A DNA stretch of 64,000 nucleotides from Calothrix parasitica NIES-267 (GTDB lineage Bacteria; Cyanobacteriota; Cyanobacteriia; Cyanobacteriales; Nostocaceae), in contig NZ_AP018227.1 of the NCBI RefSeq assembly GCF_002368095.1, positions 3,841,256 to 3,905,255 of the forward strand. Direction: 5' to 3'. The translations under genes and the position numbers were made by a program. The notes below the pieces were generated by a model. The model worked only from the letters and a program-made list of their open reading frames with translations, searched no databases and was not told the DNA's origin. This document shows positions 1 to 9,426 of this stretch, one piece after another (positions within the stretch are counted from its first letter, which is position 1; every line of letters begins with the position of its first letter).

Positions 1-1018
1 CTTCGCGCCAATTGTAGTGATAAATTAATTTTGCGAGTAGTGCTGCAATGAATTTACTCGCGATTAAACCACAGACAAGAGATAGGGTTAACCAAACCAA
101 ACCCATATTTTCCAGGAAGGCTGGTAAATCGAGCTTCAAACCAAGGTTAATAAAGAATATCGGAATAAATAGCACGCTACCTACAAACACAATCTTTTGT
201 TTGACAGGTCCATATCCGATAACTTCATTAACCGCTAATCCAGCAAAAAAGGCCGTAATAATTGTTGGTATACCAATTAATTGGGCACCAACAGCCGCTA
301 AAAATACTGCTATAAGTACAAATAAAAACTGGTTTCCTTCGTCTTCTCCCGTTCTTCGCAGAAATTCTTTACCAACCCAGTCAAAACCGACCAAAACTAA
401 AACTGAGTAGACCGTTAACCAACCTGTAAATGCGATAGTTTGCCAAATATTTAAATTTTCTAAATTTATGGCAACACATACAGCCAATATTAATAATGTC
501 GCAACATCTGTAAAAACGCTGGCTCCAATTGTTACACCTACTGCTTCATTATTCATTAATCCCAAACGATTGATAATGGGATAGGCCAACAGAGTGTAAG
601 AAGACAGCAAAGAGCCAATTAATAAAGAACTTAACCAATCAAATCCAAAACTTCTTCCCAGAAAAGTTCCCAGCACTAACGGTATGCAGAAGACAAAACT
701 GCCAAAACCCAAAGCACGATTTCGCCGACGACTCAATTGTTCTAAGTCAATTTCTAGACCTGCTACAAACAATAAATAAGCTAAGCCGATAGTCGAGAGT
801 GTTTCCCAAACAGTGGGGTCTATCTTGAATAAATCCGAGTTAGATTGACCAATTAATATTCCCGATAAAATCAAACCAATTAATCCCGGTAGTCGCAGCC
901 GTTCAAATATAATAGGTACGACTAAAATAACTACCAATAAAATCACAAGGGGAATAATTGGTTCCTTTTCAAGAAGTTGACTGTATGGTAAAACTGCAAT
1001 TCGCTCCAAAAGTACCAT
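1..1018 (-). CDS. CPA2-family Na+/H+ antiporter, 3' end outside the window
   Basis: The reverse strand is open from an ATG at 1018 to the left edge (about 339 codons visible), so the C-terminus is missing. The protein begins MVLLERIAVLPYSQ and is almost entirely hydrophobic segments separated by short loops. Typical CPA2 (KefB/NapA-like) stretches are visible: RLPGLIGLILSGILIG near the N-terminus, then a GLAYLLFVAGLEIDL segment, then a segment with polar residues in mid-membrane (GASVFTDVATLLIL). In this family such proteins exchange Na+ or K+ for protons across the plasma or thylakoid membrane. Whether a C-terminal RCK or stress-protein domain follows cannot be seen. The family is clear; the transported ion is inference. 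Confidence 0.85.
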   Translation of the reverse strand, partial: MVLLERIAVLPYSQLLEKEPIIPLVILLVVILVVPIIFERLRLPGLIGLILSGILIGQSNSDLFKIDPTVWETLSTIGLAYLLFVAGLEIDLEQLSRRRNRALGFGSFVFCIPLVLGTFLGRSFGFDWLSSLLIGSLLSSYTLLAYPIINRLGLMNNEAVGVTIGASVFTDVATLLILAVCVAINLENLNIWQTIAFTGWLTVYSVLVLVGFDWVGKEFLRRTGEDEGNQFLFVLIAVFLAAVGAQLIGIPTIITAFFAGLAVNEVIGYGPVKQKIVFVGSVLFIPIFFINLGLKLDLPAFLENMGLVWLTLSLVCGLIASKFIAALLAKLIYHYNWRE

Positions 1019-1360
1019 CTTTTATTTATTGCGGACAAACCAAAAACGTGATATTAGTTACTGCGATAAAAGGTTCTAACTGACTTCTTGCACCAACCAC
1101 TCCCGATTATCAAAGGCACAGAGAGAGTCTCCGAACACTAGTTCCCAGGTTCAACCTGGAAAATAAAGAGCTTCTGGCTCTTGTCGAGCTTGAGGTGCAA
1201 GATGTAAGTTTCAACAGAAATTTTTAAATAAAAATTCAAAAAATACACAAAAAACAAACAAAACGAACAAATTTAAATACAAATGTAAGTGTGTAAGTGA
1301 TGCTTAAAAAAACAAAAATTATACCTAGAATACCTTAAAATCTGTCTGTAAATGAAATAA
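1019..1360. other. Intergenic region with small hairpins, no gene seen
   Basis: I see no coding sequence here. There is a palindrome with arms CAGGTT/AACCTG around 1146-1158 followed by an AAGAGC/GCTCTT hairpin around 1166-1182. Both resemble dispersed cyanobacterial intergenic palindromes. The right half is very A-rich. Confidence 0.5.
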
Positions 1361-2002
1361 CTACGGATGTATTTGATTCAAAATAAATCGCAAACGGTCG
1401 TAATCATCTTTAAGCAACACGCTTAAGTAACGTCCAGCTTCAACTAGCCATTGTCGGTCGGCTTTGCGTAACTGATATACATCACGGATTGCGGCTGCGC
1501 TCAAAGCTTCAACTGGGGCACCATTTACTGAAAGTAATGTTTGTAAAAAATCAAATTCTTCGGTAAATTTCAGCACTTCTTCTGCTTCACATCGGTGAAC
1601 AGCTTGATGAATTTGAGGCGGACGGGGTGGTAGGTACTGATATATTTTATTATTATGTCCCTGCTCAAATCCAACTATTGCAGCACGGAATTCGGTTTTG
1701 AGCATGGCGAAAATTTGAGGTTGTTCTTCTCGCAAATCTTGCAGTGATAATCCTAGAGCAACTGGTCTATGTACGGAATCTATAGGCATTGTAGTCGCAT
1801 GAAATACAACAGCAAACATTTTATTTGCTGATTCTTCGTCTATAGAACAGACCCAACTTCCAAAAGGAGGCATTGGTGGAAAGCTTAAATCTTCCGGGTC
1901 TAAGCACTGTGCGAGAAAATCGCAACTAGCAGTTTCAATCACTTCAGCAAAGTGATTGGGGTGACGATTGTTATTACTAAATTGCGGTAAGGGAAGGCGC
2001 AT
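1361..2002 (-). CDS. Conserved cyanobacterial protein of unknown function (possibly HAS-barrel-like)
   Basis: 213 aa, no signal peptide or membrane segment. It starts MRLPLPQFSNNNRHPNHFAEVIETASCDF and contains PPFGSWVCSID followed by a stretch ending in HRPVALGLSLQDLREEQPQIF. The N-terminal half looks like the small beta-barrel (HAS-barrel) found in front of HerA-type ATPases and in many standalone cyanobacterial proteins; this is from memory and weak. The C-terminal half is mostly helical and charged. It is transcribed in the same direction as ndhS and rodA but is separated from ndhS by 350 bp of repeats, so an operon is unlikely. No function can be assigned. Confidence 0.75.
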   Translation of the reverse strand: MRLPLPQFSNNNRHPNHFAEVIETASCDFLAQCLDPEDLSFPPMPPFGSWVCSIDEESANKMFAVVFHATTMPIDSVHRPVALGLSLQDLREEQPQIFAMLKTEFRAAIVGFEQGHNNKIYQYLPPRPPQIHQAVHRCEAEEVLKFTEEFDFLQTLLSVNGAPVEALSAAAIRDVYQLRKADRQWLVEAGRYLSVLLKDDYDRLRFILNQIHP

Positions 2003-2034
2003 AAATAAAGTTATGAGTAATAAGTGATGAGTTA

Positions 2035-2290
2035 GCGGAAAGTTGAGCCAGTCCGTTGCGGTAAGTTAGTGTGCAGAGCGGGGGGTTTCCCCCATGAACA
2101 ACTAACGAACCCGGAGGGAGGTTCCCGAGCCAGTGCGTTGCGCGGTGAATCTAGTTGGGGGTGTCGGTTTCCGTCCCCCAAACTAGTGAACCCGAAGGGG
2201 TTCCCCGCGTTGTAGCAACTGGCGTTCCGTTGTAGGAACTGGCGTTGGGGTGTCGGTTCCCGTCCTCAAAACTTTCCAAGACGGAGTTAT
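2035..2290. repeat. Cluster of G/C-rich dispersed hairpin repeats between genes
   Basis: The gap 2003-2352 holds no gene but several palindromic elements. One is GGGGG-TTT-CCCCC at 2081-2093. Another, at 2151-2186, has arms CTAGTTGGGGG and CCCCCAAACTAG and the core TGTCGGTTTCCGT. A third, degenerate copy of that core lies at 2244-2268. The same core recurs at 62262-62288 and inverted at 62437-62461. GC content is strikingly higher than in the flanks. Confidence 0.75.
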
Positions 2291-2352
2291 GAATTATCAG
2301 TTAAAGAATAATAACAAATAATACAAAACTCTTAACTCTACTCGTAACTAAT

Positions 2353-2550
2353 TTATTTTCCTTTTTTGCGTCCTGCTGTTGGGTCTACAGCCTCTAACTC
2401 ACTGAATCTAAAGGTAATCAGTTTATCCCAATTACCACCCTCAAACAGTACGGCTACTTTACCATCGCTGACTCGTTGCACAAGCCCTTCAAAACGGTAA
2501 TAAGTATCTGCGGGGTTTTTGACGCGAACGGTTGCTCCAGGCAAAATCAT
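2353..2550 (-). CDS. ndhS: NAD(P)H-quinone oxidoreductase subunit S (NdhS)
   Basis: 65 aa, beginning [20 protein letters not shown] and followed by [23 protein letters not shown], which is the SH3-like fold of NdhS. In cyanobacteria and chloroplasts NdhS sits on the peripheral arm of the photosynthetic NDH-1 complex and forms part of the ferredoxin docking site, so it serves cyclic electron flow. Length matches the cyanobacterial family. The charged tail TAGRKKGK is short and variable in homologues. It is monocistronic by spacing: 350 bp of repeats lie downstream and rodA begins upstream on the same strand 200 bp away. Confidence 0.9.
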   Translation of the reverse strand: MILPGATVRVKNPADTYYRFEGLVQRVSDGKVAVLFEGGNWDKLITFRFSELEAVDPTAGRKKGK

Positions 2551-2750
2551 GATTCTTTCTCTTTATTGCTAATAATCAATTACCAATTATCAATTACCAA
2601 TTACCAATTTTCAATTAATATTTTTCAGCCAAAGGGTATGAGTCAAACGATTTTGGATTTTGGATTTATGTTAGCGTTCGCCTTTATATGCCGTTAAGCC
2701 TGTGCGATAGGACATATTTAGATTGTCCCCATAAATAAATTTAGAGAGCA

Positions 2751-4070
2751 TTAATACTTCTTTATAGGCCGAAAGTTCGCGACCGATTCAACTAATCCGA
2801 TGGCGATAAAGTTAGCTAACATTGCTGAATTACCGTAACTCATAAATGGTAAGGGTATCCCTGCTACTGGTGCTAAACCTATAGTCATTCCAATATTAAC
2901 AGCCATCTGGAACACAATCATTGCCAAAACGCCAATTGCTATTAGTGAGCCAAAATTATCTTTAGCTGTTAAAGCAACGTGGAGTAAGCGTAGGCAAATT
3001 AAACAAAATACCAGCAATAATACCAAACAGCCCATAAAACCGAATTCTTCACCCACAGCCGAAAAAATGAAATCGGTATGCTGTTCGGGAACGAAATTTA
3101 GTTGAGTCATCGGGCCGTGAAAAGGACCCCAGCCAAACCATTTACCAGCACCAATGGCAATCCGAGATTGAATCAAGTGATAACCAGTTCCTAAAGGGTC
3201 TGCTTCTGGATTGAGAAATGAAGTGATTCTACCTTTTTGATATGCTTTGAGGAGGTTATTCCAAGCAAAAATTCCCAATTCTCCGCCCAACAAATTCAAG
3301 CTTAACGCCCCAATACCGCCGATACCAAATTTTTTCCCTGGAAGCGTCATCCAACCTAGCAAGCCCATTACAAAAGACCAAATCAATCCCAAAGGTGTAA
3401 AAAATATCCCTTCGACTAAAATGTATGGTTCGCTCCAAGGCCAAGATATACCAAATAAAATCGCCGCGACTATCGGAGAAACTAATAGGATTAACCATCC
3501 TGGATTAGCATTTGCCCAGTACAGCATTGCTAATACAATCGCCCCAAATACCAACGATGTTGCTAAGTCCGGCTGTAAAAATACTAATGCCCAAGGGACT
3601 GCCGTTACTGCCAAAGCTCTGAAAAAGTTAGGCAGAGTAGAAGCCGTGCGCTTGTTTAAAAGTGCAGCTAAAGTAATAATCGCTCCTATCTTGGCAAATT
3701 CTGACGGTTGGACGTTGAAACTACCAATACTAATCCACCGCTGTGCCCCTTTAGCACTAACTCCTATTGCCATTACTGCTATCAAACTGGCATTAGTCGC
3801 TCCAAAAGTAAACCAGTGCCACTGTCGTAGATTTTCGTAACGAGTGCGGGCTATCAACAATGCCAACAAACAGCCAACACTCGCCATTGATAAATGTGAT
3901 ACCCATTTACCTTGTCCCTGGTTTAATTCTGTACTCAGAATCATAAAGCCACCAAACATACTGACGGCTATTGGTAACAAAAATAATAATAAATCTACTT
4001 GATGCCAGGGTTTAAATAATGACTGCCAGCGATTTCTGTTTCTTGAGTAGCGTGACTTTTTTAGTAACAT
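2751..4070 (-). CDS. rodA: SEDS-family peptidoglycan polymerase RodA
   Basis: 439 aa integral membrane protein of the FtsW/RodA/SpoVE (SEDS) family, with about ten hydrophobic segments. Diagnostic motifs are QPSEFAK at 121-127, the periplasmic NPEADPLGTGYHLIQSRIAIG block at about 288-306, HTDFIFSAVGEEFG at 331-344 and PLPFMSYGNSAM near the C-terminus. SEDS proteins polymerise lipid II glycan strands together with a class B PBP; the RodA branch serves lateral wall growth. Compared with E. coli RodA the protein is longer, mainly from an extra membrane stretch around residues 190-245. It is divergent from nothing nearby; mrp lies 119 bp upstream on the same strand, so co-transcription is possible. 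Confidence 0.92.
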   Translation of the reverse strand: MLLKKSRYSRNRNRWQSLFKPWHQVDLLLFLLPIAVSMFGGFMILSTELNQGQGKWVSHLSMASVGCLLALLIARTRYENLRQWHWFTFGATNASLIAVMAIGVSAKGAQRWISIGSFNVQPSEFAKIGAIITLAALLNKRTASTLPNFFRALAVTAVPWALVFLQPDLATSLVFGAIVLAMLYWANANPGWLILLVSPIVAAILFGISWPWSEPYILVEGIFFTPLGLIWSFVMGLLGWMTLPGKKFGIGGIGALSLNLLGGELGIFAWNNLLKAYQKGRITSFLNPEADPLGTGYHLIQSRIAIGAGKWFGWGPFHGPMTQLNFVPEQHTDFIFSAVGEEFGFMGCLVLLLVFCLICLRLLHVALTAKDNFGSLIAIGVLAMIVFQMAVNIGMTIGLAPVAGIPLPFMSYGNSAMLANFIAIGLVESVANFRPIKKY

Positions 4071-4189
4071 CGGGTTTATGTTGGTACCTGAAATTTTAAA
4101 TGGGGAATGTTAGTAAAGGTAAATTAATAGCCCTTTTATGTTTATTCTCAGTACTCAGCCCGCTACCCAGACAGAAATATATCGAATTT

Positions 4190-5260
4190 TTATGTCAGGG
4201 CAGCAACTGATACTTTTCCTGCGATTACTAAAGAAATTTCTTTTAAAGCTTTTGCAGATGCTGAATCTGGGTTGTCTACAACTGTAGGTATACCCTTGTC
4301 TCCACCAACTCTTGTAGATATTTCCAATGGAACGCACCCCAGCAGCGGTATTCCTAATTCGGCAGCCGTTTTCGAGCCACCACCGGAACCGAAAATATCA
4401 TACTGTTTTTCGGGCATATCTGGAGGTATAAAATAACTCATATTTTCAATAATTCCCAGAACTGGTACTTTCATCTGCTGAAACATCCGCAAGCCTTTGC
4501 GAGAATCTAGCAAAGCTACGTTCTGTGGTGTCGTTACTATCACAGCACCAGCGATGGGTACTGCTTGTGTCAGCGTTAACTGAGCATCGCCCGTACCAGG
4601 AGGCATATCTACAATTAAGTAATCTAATTCACCCCATTCGACTTGATAGAGAAATTGACGAATCACTCCGTTTAACATTGGGCCGCGCCAAATTACGGGT
4701 TGGTCTCGGTCGATGAGAAAACCCATTGAAACTAATTTGACTCCATGGTTAAAAGCGGGTTCGAGGATTTCGCCTTTTTCACCTTCACGGACGTTAATCT
4801 GAGCCGATTCAAGCCCTAACATTGTCGGGTCATTCGGACCATAAATATCGGCATCGAGCAAACCTACTTTTGCTCCTGTTTGAGCCAAAGCTACTGCGAT
4901 ATTTACAGCAACCGTACTTTTCCCTACACCACCTTTACCGCTGGAAACAGCAATAATATTTTTGATTCCAGGTACTCCATTACGGTCGGGTAAGCTTTTT
5001 GACTGGGGTGTTTCCGCCGTAACTTCTACCGATACATCAGTAACACCCGGAAGTTTTTTCACAGCTTTTTGACAATCTTCAACAATAAATTCTCGTAAAG
5101 GGCAAGCAGGTGTAGTCAAAACCAAAGTGAAGCTAACTTTCCCATCTTCAATTTTGACATTACGAATCATATTCAGTTCCACCAGACTTTTCCGAAGCTC
5201 TGGATCTTCTACCGGTCTTAATATTTCTAGAACCGAATTTGAGTCAAGAACATTTTGCAT
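4190..5260 (-). CDS. mrp: Mrp/NBP35-type P-loop iron-sulfur carrier ATPase
   Basis: 356 aa. Residues 1-85 form the MIP18/DUF59 domain (PVEDPELRKSLVELNMI). The ATPase domain follows with the deviant Walker A motif SSGKGGVGKST ending at 116. The DADIYGPNDPTMLG, VDMPPGTGDAQL and ENMSYF motifs of ApbC/Mrp are all present. These proteins bind and transfer Fe-S clusters. The CxxC that many Mrp proteins have just after ENMSYF is absent here (the sequence reads IPPDMPEKQYD), a variant I believe is common in cyanobacteria. The gene lies upstream of rodA and downstream of the SRPBCC gene, all on the minus strand. Confidence 0.9.
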   Translation of the reverse strand: MQNVLDSNSVLEILRPVEDPELRKSLVELNMIRNVKIEDGKVSFTLVLTTPACPLREFIVEDCQKAVKKLPGVTDVSVEVTAETPQSKSLPDRNGVPGIKNIIAVSSGKGGVGKSTVAVNIAVALAQTGAKVGLLDADIYGPNDPTMLGLESAQINVREGEKGEILEPAFNHGVKLVSMGFLIDRDQPVIWRGPMLNGVIRQFLYQVEWGELDYLIVDMPPGTGDAQLTLTQAVPIAGAVIVTTPQNVALLDSRKGLRMFQQMKVPVLGIIENMSYFIPPDMPEKQYDIFGSGGGSKTAAELGIPLLGCVPLEISTRVGGDKGIPTVVDNPDSASAKALKEISLVIAGKVSVAALT

Positions 5261-5339
5261 AGTATTTCCACCCTTTATGTTGAAAAAAAATTTTTAACAG
5301 AAAAATATTATCTAATTAATTGACCATTGGAGATAGGGG

Positions 5340-5474
5340 ATGGGGAGAGTTAGGAGTTAGGAGTTAGGAATTATGAGTAATTCCAATTGATTTTCGTTGT
5401 GGGAGCCGAGCAACCACCTTGATGTTTTCCCCAATTCCCAATTCCCAATCCCCAATTCCCAATTCCCAATTTTT
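5340..5474. repeat. Heptameric tandem repeat tracts (STRR type)
   Basis: Two tracts of degenerate 7-bp tandem repeats lie between mrp and the SRPBCC gene: (GTTAGGA)n at about 5347-5373 and (CCCAATT)n at about 5427-5473. Such short tandemly repeated repetitive sequences are typical of filamentous cyanobacteria. Confidence 0.7.
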
Positions 5475-5479
5475 TAAAA

Positions 5480-6001
5480 TTAAAATAATTCAGATTGCAA
5501 AGTTGATTTCCTTTTTCTAGATACTGCTTTAATTGCGGCTTCTTCGGCGGCTTCGATTAAAGCTCGCGCAACTCTATCCGCGTATGGACGGGAAAAAGAC
5601 CAAACTAGAGGAGATAGCCAACCGCGTAAAGTAACTGAATAAGACAAGCAGCTACCGCAAACTGTGGACTCGATTTTGTAACTAATTCGTTCTTCTACGC
5701 CGGGAATTGCCAAAATTCGCACGCTTAACAATTCTCTGGGATTGACACGCTCAACAAAAATACGGATTGGAATTGGCGAGAGACGGGTTACTGCTTGATA
5801 AATTAATCCTGGTTTTGGTACTAATCCGTAGGGTACGTTAGTACTCTTGAATAATGGATGCCAGGAAACGTCTGCCAAATCTACAACTTTGTGCCATATT
5901 TCATCTACAGAAGCAGAACTAATTTCGCGATAACTTCTCACTAGAGAAACGCAAACTTTACGACGCTTGCGGTTGATAAACTTAGATAACCAACCCTGCA
6001 T
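5480..6001 (-). CDS. SRPBCC-fold (START/polyketide-cyclase-like) protein
   Basis: 173 aa. The central 130 residues have the pattern of an SRPBCC ligand-binding barrel: VSLVRSYREISSASVDEIWHKVVDLADVSWHPLF, a beta-rich middle and the long C-terminal helix DRVARALIEAAEEAAIKAV. The first 20 residues are very basic. There are no membrane segments, so it is probably cytoplasmic and binds a hydrophobic ligand or lipid; the ligand is unknown. It lies 219 bp upstream of mrp on the same strand and is divergent from hemF. Family assignment is by pattern only. Confidence 0.7.
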   Translation of the reverse strand: MQGWLSKFINRKRRKVCVSLVRSYREISSASVDEIWHKVVDLADVSWHPLFKSTNVPYGLVPKPGLIYQAVTRLSPIPIRIFVERVNPRELLSVRILAIPGVEERISYKIESTVCGSCLSYSVTLRGWLSPLVWSFSRPYADRVARALIEAAEEAAIKAVSRKRKSTLQSELF

Positions 6002-6719
6002 TCTCTTTATCCTCCTAGCTACATACTTCCTTGAGTTAATCGAACTGCTTAATAGATAATTTTGACTTCAACAATTATTATTTGTTCAAGATATATATTA
6101 AATCTTTACTTTATAGCCCTTTCAGGCGAAGGATACTGGTTACGATGTTGGTTGTTGTTTGAGTAAATCAGGCTAATGCTTTGATAAACATAAATATTCT
6201 TCAATACAATCAGCCATCAATAAATAATTCGTAATTCGTAATTCGTAATTCGTAATTACGTTTTGTAATGGGGATTTAGACCACAACACAAAACAAACAA
6301 CCCGTAGGGGATGGGGTTTTCAACCCCGATTGAGTTATAGATAAATATATTTTTTCTTTGAGAGGATTTGAGAGGAAATGTTTGCAAGCGTGATTTTATT
6401 GCTTGTTGATTTTATTAATTTTATTTAAGTTACAGTCACGACAACAGGAAACCCTCCAAATCACTTGCTTCTACAAGTTATTGTTACAGAATTTAGTCTT
6501 GAAACTGGGGTATTTGCATAAAAAAGTTGCAAAAAGTTAACCAATTTAAAACCCTATACCTATTTGAGGGAGAATAACTTTATTCACCTTACCGGGAAAT
6601 TATGCGGATTATTTATATTTCATCCCAATACTCTGGATAAAACTGGGAGCAATGGGATTTAAAGCGCCGAATATTTCTTGCCGTGAAAAGTAAAAAACGT
6701 TATTTAGATCGCGAAATTT
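6002..6719. other. Long non-coding region between divergent genes, hemF upstream region
   Basis: 718 bp without a credible gene. It contains an AATTCGT heptamer tract at about 6226-6257 and a perfect GGGGTT-TTC-AACCCC hairpin at 6313-6327. The 250 bp before hemF are AT-rich and should hold its promoter, but I cannot identify a reliable box. Confidence 0.5.
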
Positions 6720-7760
6720 ATGTTGACATCGCCAACTTCCCCTAAATCACCTTCTTCCCAATCTTTACCCCCATCTGATGCTAAAGCTAGGGTCAGCGAG
6801 TTTATGAAACAGCTACAAGATGAGATTTCTCAATCTTTAGCTGATATTGATGGCATGGGACAATTTCAAGAAGATAGTTGGGAGCGTCCTGAAGGTGGTG
6901 GTGGCCGTTCGCGAGTTTTGCGTGAGGGTGCAATTTTTGAGCAAGGTGGTGTAAACTTTTCTGAAGTTTGGGGTTCTAAGTTGCCACCTTCTATTGTGGC
7001 TAATCGTCCGGAAGCTGAAGGACATAAGTTTTATGCTACGGGAACTTCTATGGTTCTACACCCCCGCAATCCCTATGTTCCTACCGTCCATCTGAATTAT
7101 CGCTACTTTGAAGCTGGTCCTGTATGGTGGTTCGGTGGTGGAGCGGATATGACTCCCTACTATCCTTTTGCTGAAGATGCAACCCATTTTCATCAAACTT
7201 ATAAGCAGGCTTGCGATAATCATCACCAAGAATATTACCCGGTGTTCAAACGCTGGTGCGATGAATATTTTTACCTCAAGCATCGTCAAGAAACAAGAGG
7301 TGTCGGAGGTTTATTCTTCGATTACCAAGATGGAACGGGTGCTTTGTATCGCGGACCTCATGCAGACAAAGCTGCTGCTGAATACAGCAACGAAATTGGC
7401 GAATTACCATCGCGTAGTTGGGAAGAAATATTTGGCTTTGTTCAAGAATGCGGCAAGGCATTTTTACCAGCTTACCTACCCATCGTCAAGAAAAGACACC
7501 CGATGGAATATGGCGATCGCCAACGAGATTTTCAACTATATCGTCGGGGTCGATATGTAGAATTTAACTTGGTTTACGACCGAGGCACCATTTTTGGTTT
7601 GCAAACCAACGGACGTACTGAGTCCATTTTGATGTCCTTACCACCTCTAGTACGCTGGCAGTATGGGTATAACCCAGAACCAGGTTCTCCAGAATATGAA
7701 TTGTACGAAACCTTTCTAAAACCCCAGGATTGGGTCAACTGGAACCAGAGACATACTTAA
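6720..7760 (+). CDS. hemF: Oxygen-dependent coproporphyrinogen III oxidase
   Basis: 346 aa. It converts coproporphyrinogen III to protoporphyrinogen IX using O2, in haem and chlorophyll synthesis. Diagnostic stretches are [43 protein letters not shown] and the C-terminal [20 protein letters not shown]. The first 25 residues (Ser/Pro-rich) are a non-conserved extension; the ATG at 6720 is used because no closer start precedes the conserved [13 protein letters not shown] helix except at Met29. Cytoplasmic, dimeric in the known family. It stands alone, ended by a hairpin at 7813-7841. Confidence 0.97.
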   Translation: MLTSPTSPKSPSSQSLPPSDAKARVSEFMKQLQDEISQSLADIDGMGQFQEDSWERPEGGGGRSRVLREGAIFEQGGVNFSEVWGSKLPPSIVANRPEAEGHKFYATGTSMVLHPRNPYVPTVHLNYRYFEAGPVWWFGGGADMTPYYPFAEDATHFHQTYKQACDNHHQEYYPVFKRWCDEYFYLKHRQETRGVGGLFFDYQDGTGALYRGPHADKAAAEYSNEIGELPSRSWEEIFGFVQECGKAFLPAYLPIVKKRHPMEYGDRQRDFQLYRRGRYVEFNLVYDRGTIFGLQTNGRTESILMSLPPLVRWQYGYNPEPGSPEYELYETFLKPQDWVNWNQRHT

Positions 7761-7812
7761 TTAATGTGAGTTAAACTACTAAACATAGCATTTGTGCAAG
7801 GTGACATTTAAG

Positions 7813-7841
7813 GCTGTAGCTTGTTATTCTTTAGCTACAGC
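7813..7841 (+). terminator. Hairpin downstream of hemF, weak terminator candidate
   Basis: Arms GCTGTAGCT and AGCTACAGC (9 bp, perfect) enclose an 11-nt loop, 52 bp after the hemF stop. The following bases are AT-rich (ATTAATAAATTTT) but there is no immediate run of T, so intrinsic termination is uncertain. Confidence 0.45.
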
Positions 7842-7992
7842 ATTAATAAATTTTGTTACTGATAATTCTTCCCTATTTTTATATATAAGGGAATACGATA
7901 GTAGTCATATATTATCGTTATCAATCTCACCAGTATTTTGTATAAATAGCTGTATCTAATTAGTTAGTTTGAAGAGTGCTAGGGGAAACTTC

Positions 7993-8361
7993 GTGATTCA
8001 TATAGAACAAAAAACTTATACAACTCAGGACGGAAATACGGTAATTGTTTTATCACCTACCGGTCGTTTAGACATTACTACAGCTTGGCAGTTTCGTTTA
8101 AAGCTCCAAGAATGTATTTCTAAGCTCAGTCCTCACGTAGTTGTAAATTTAGGACAAGTAAATTTTATTGATAGTTCTGGGCTTACTTCTTTAGTTGCAG
8201 GAATGCGTGACGCGGATAAAGTAAAAGGTAGCTTCCGTATTTGTAATGTACACCCTGAAGCAAAACTAGTATTTGAAGTGACAATGATGGATACTGTATT
8301 TGAGATATTTGAAACTGAAGAGGAAGCTTTAGAAGGTGTACCTCGCAGTATTGCTAGCTGA
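7993..8361 (+). CDS. STAS-domain protein (anti-sigma factor antagonist type)
   Basis: 122 aa, a single STAS domain. The motif NFIDSSGLTSL contains the DSSG (residues 60-63) whose serine is phosphorylated in SpoIIAA/RsbV proteins. The frame is open from a TTG at 7969, but I choose the GTG at 7993 because an AGGGG Shine-Dalgarno sequence at 7981-7985 lies 7 nt upstream, and the protein then starts at the normal point for the family (VIHIEQKTYTTQDGN). In the family it binds an anti-sigma factor or switch kinase in its unphosphorylated form. No partner kinase or phosphatase is adjacent, so the pathway cannot be named. Confidence 0.88.
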   Translation: MIHIEQKTYTTQDGNTVIVLSPTGRLDITTAWQFRLKLQECISKLSPHVVVNLGQVNFIDSSGLTSLVAGMRDADKVKGSFRICNVHPEAKLVFEVTMMDTVFEIFETEEEALEGVPRSIAS

Positions 8362-8567
8362 GAACAGTTAGCACTTAAGAGTTAAGAATTAAGAGTTAGG
8401 GTTTAGGAATTTACTAAAAAAGACCTGTTCATATCAGAAAGTTGCTTAACTTTACTTGTTTTCAAAGCATAAAAATTACCGATTATAACCATAGATAAGG
8501 TTGTTTGTTATATAGTATTTTACGGTGTTTTTAACTCCTAACTCCTAATTCCTAATTCCTAACTTTT

Positions 8568-9161
8568 TCAGTACTGTTGCAATTTTGTGTAGCGATAGGG
8601 ACCCAAGATTGCCCCCCAAGTTGCTTTTCGGGTTTCTATATCGATTCCTTTGTCATAGCTAAAAAATTCTTTCTCGGTTGCTTCAAATCCCAAAGAGACT
8701 TCTACAGTATTACCTGCGTAATTAAAGGTACAGTGAGTGTCTGGTATGGGTTTTGCTATAAATTTGTATTTATTTTGAGCCAAAATTTCAGTATTTACCA
8801 TTAAAGCACATCCCGGCAATATATCTAATTGTTCGGGGGTTAAAGCATTAAGCAATGTATAATCTACACCAGCACCCCGCCATGCACTTGGGCTTTTAAA
8901 CATATAAAATTGAGCTTTGAATTCTGCTTGAACCGTGGAAGCGGTTATTCGCATGATTCGCTGACGATAAGGTTGCTCTATATTAAGCACATTAGCTTGC
9001 TCGGCAAATAATGTGACGCTGTCCTCTTGAAATAAAGGTACAGGTCTTTGCCACATTCGTAAATTAACGTACCAAGCTGGTTCTGACAATGCTTGCTCTT
9101 TATTTTCAAATTCACCTGCGAGATACTTAGCGATGGTGTTCAAGGTTGGCAAAGAACTCAT
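8568..9161 (-). CDS. cpcT: CpcT/CpeT-family phycobiliprotein bilin lyase
   Basis: 197 aa, soluble. It matches the CpcT/CpeT family in length and in the motifs WYVNLRMWQRPVP, LFAEQANVLNIEQPYRQR and the SPSAWRGAGVDYTLLNALTPEQL block. CpcT attaches phycocyanobilin to Cys-153 (numbering of known PC) of the phycocyanin beta subunit; CpeT relatives act on phycoerythrin. With no phycobiliprotein genes in the window I cannot separate CpcT from a paralogue, but the sequence is close to the CpcT type as I remember it. It is a single gene convergent with the STAS gene. Confidence 0.85.
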   Translation of the reverse strand: MSSLPTLNTIAKYLAGEFENKEQALSEPAWYVNLRMWQRPVPLFQEDSVTLFAEQANVLNIEQPYRQRIMRITASTVQAEFKAQFYMFKSPSAWRGAGVDYTLLNALTPEQLDILPGCALMVNTEILAQNKYKFIAKPIPDTHCTFNYAGNTVEVSLGFEATEKEFFSYDKGIDIETRKATWGAILGPYRYTKLQQY

Positions 9162-9426
9162 AAATATAAATTAAAAATTAAACTATTATAAATATGGGTT
9201 GATTATATAGGATTCACGAGCTGTACTACCTATTACCATACGTAAAATATGCCTGTAACCGTTTTACTGGAGCACAAAGTTGCTATTGGTAAAACTGTAA
9301 TTGCTACTAGGCAAGGGTCGATGCACCTTAATTCTGCCCTAATGGAATATAATCATCACTTGGCAAAGTCGCATACAAGCGCGAGAATAAGTTTACATTG
9401 CCCTTAAATTTCATAAAAATTTCTTC

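Noticed and set aside
48..410. 120-codon plus-strand frame at the left edge
   Set aside because: Antisense to the clear antiporter reading on the minus strand.
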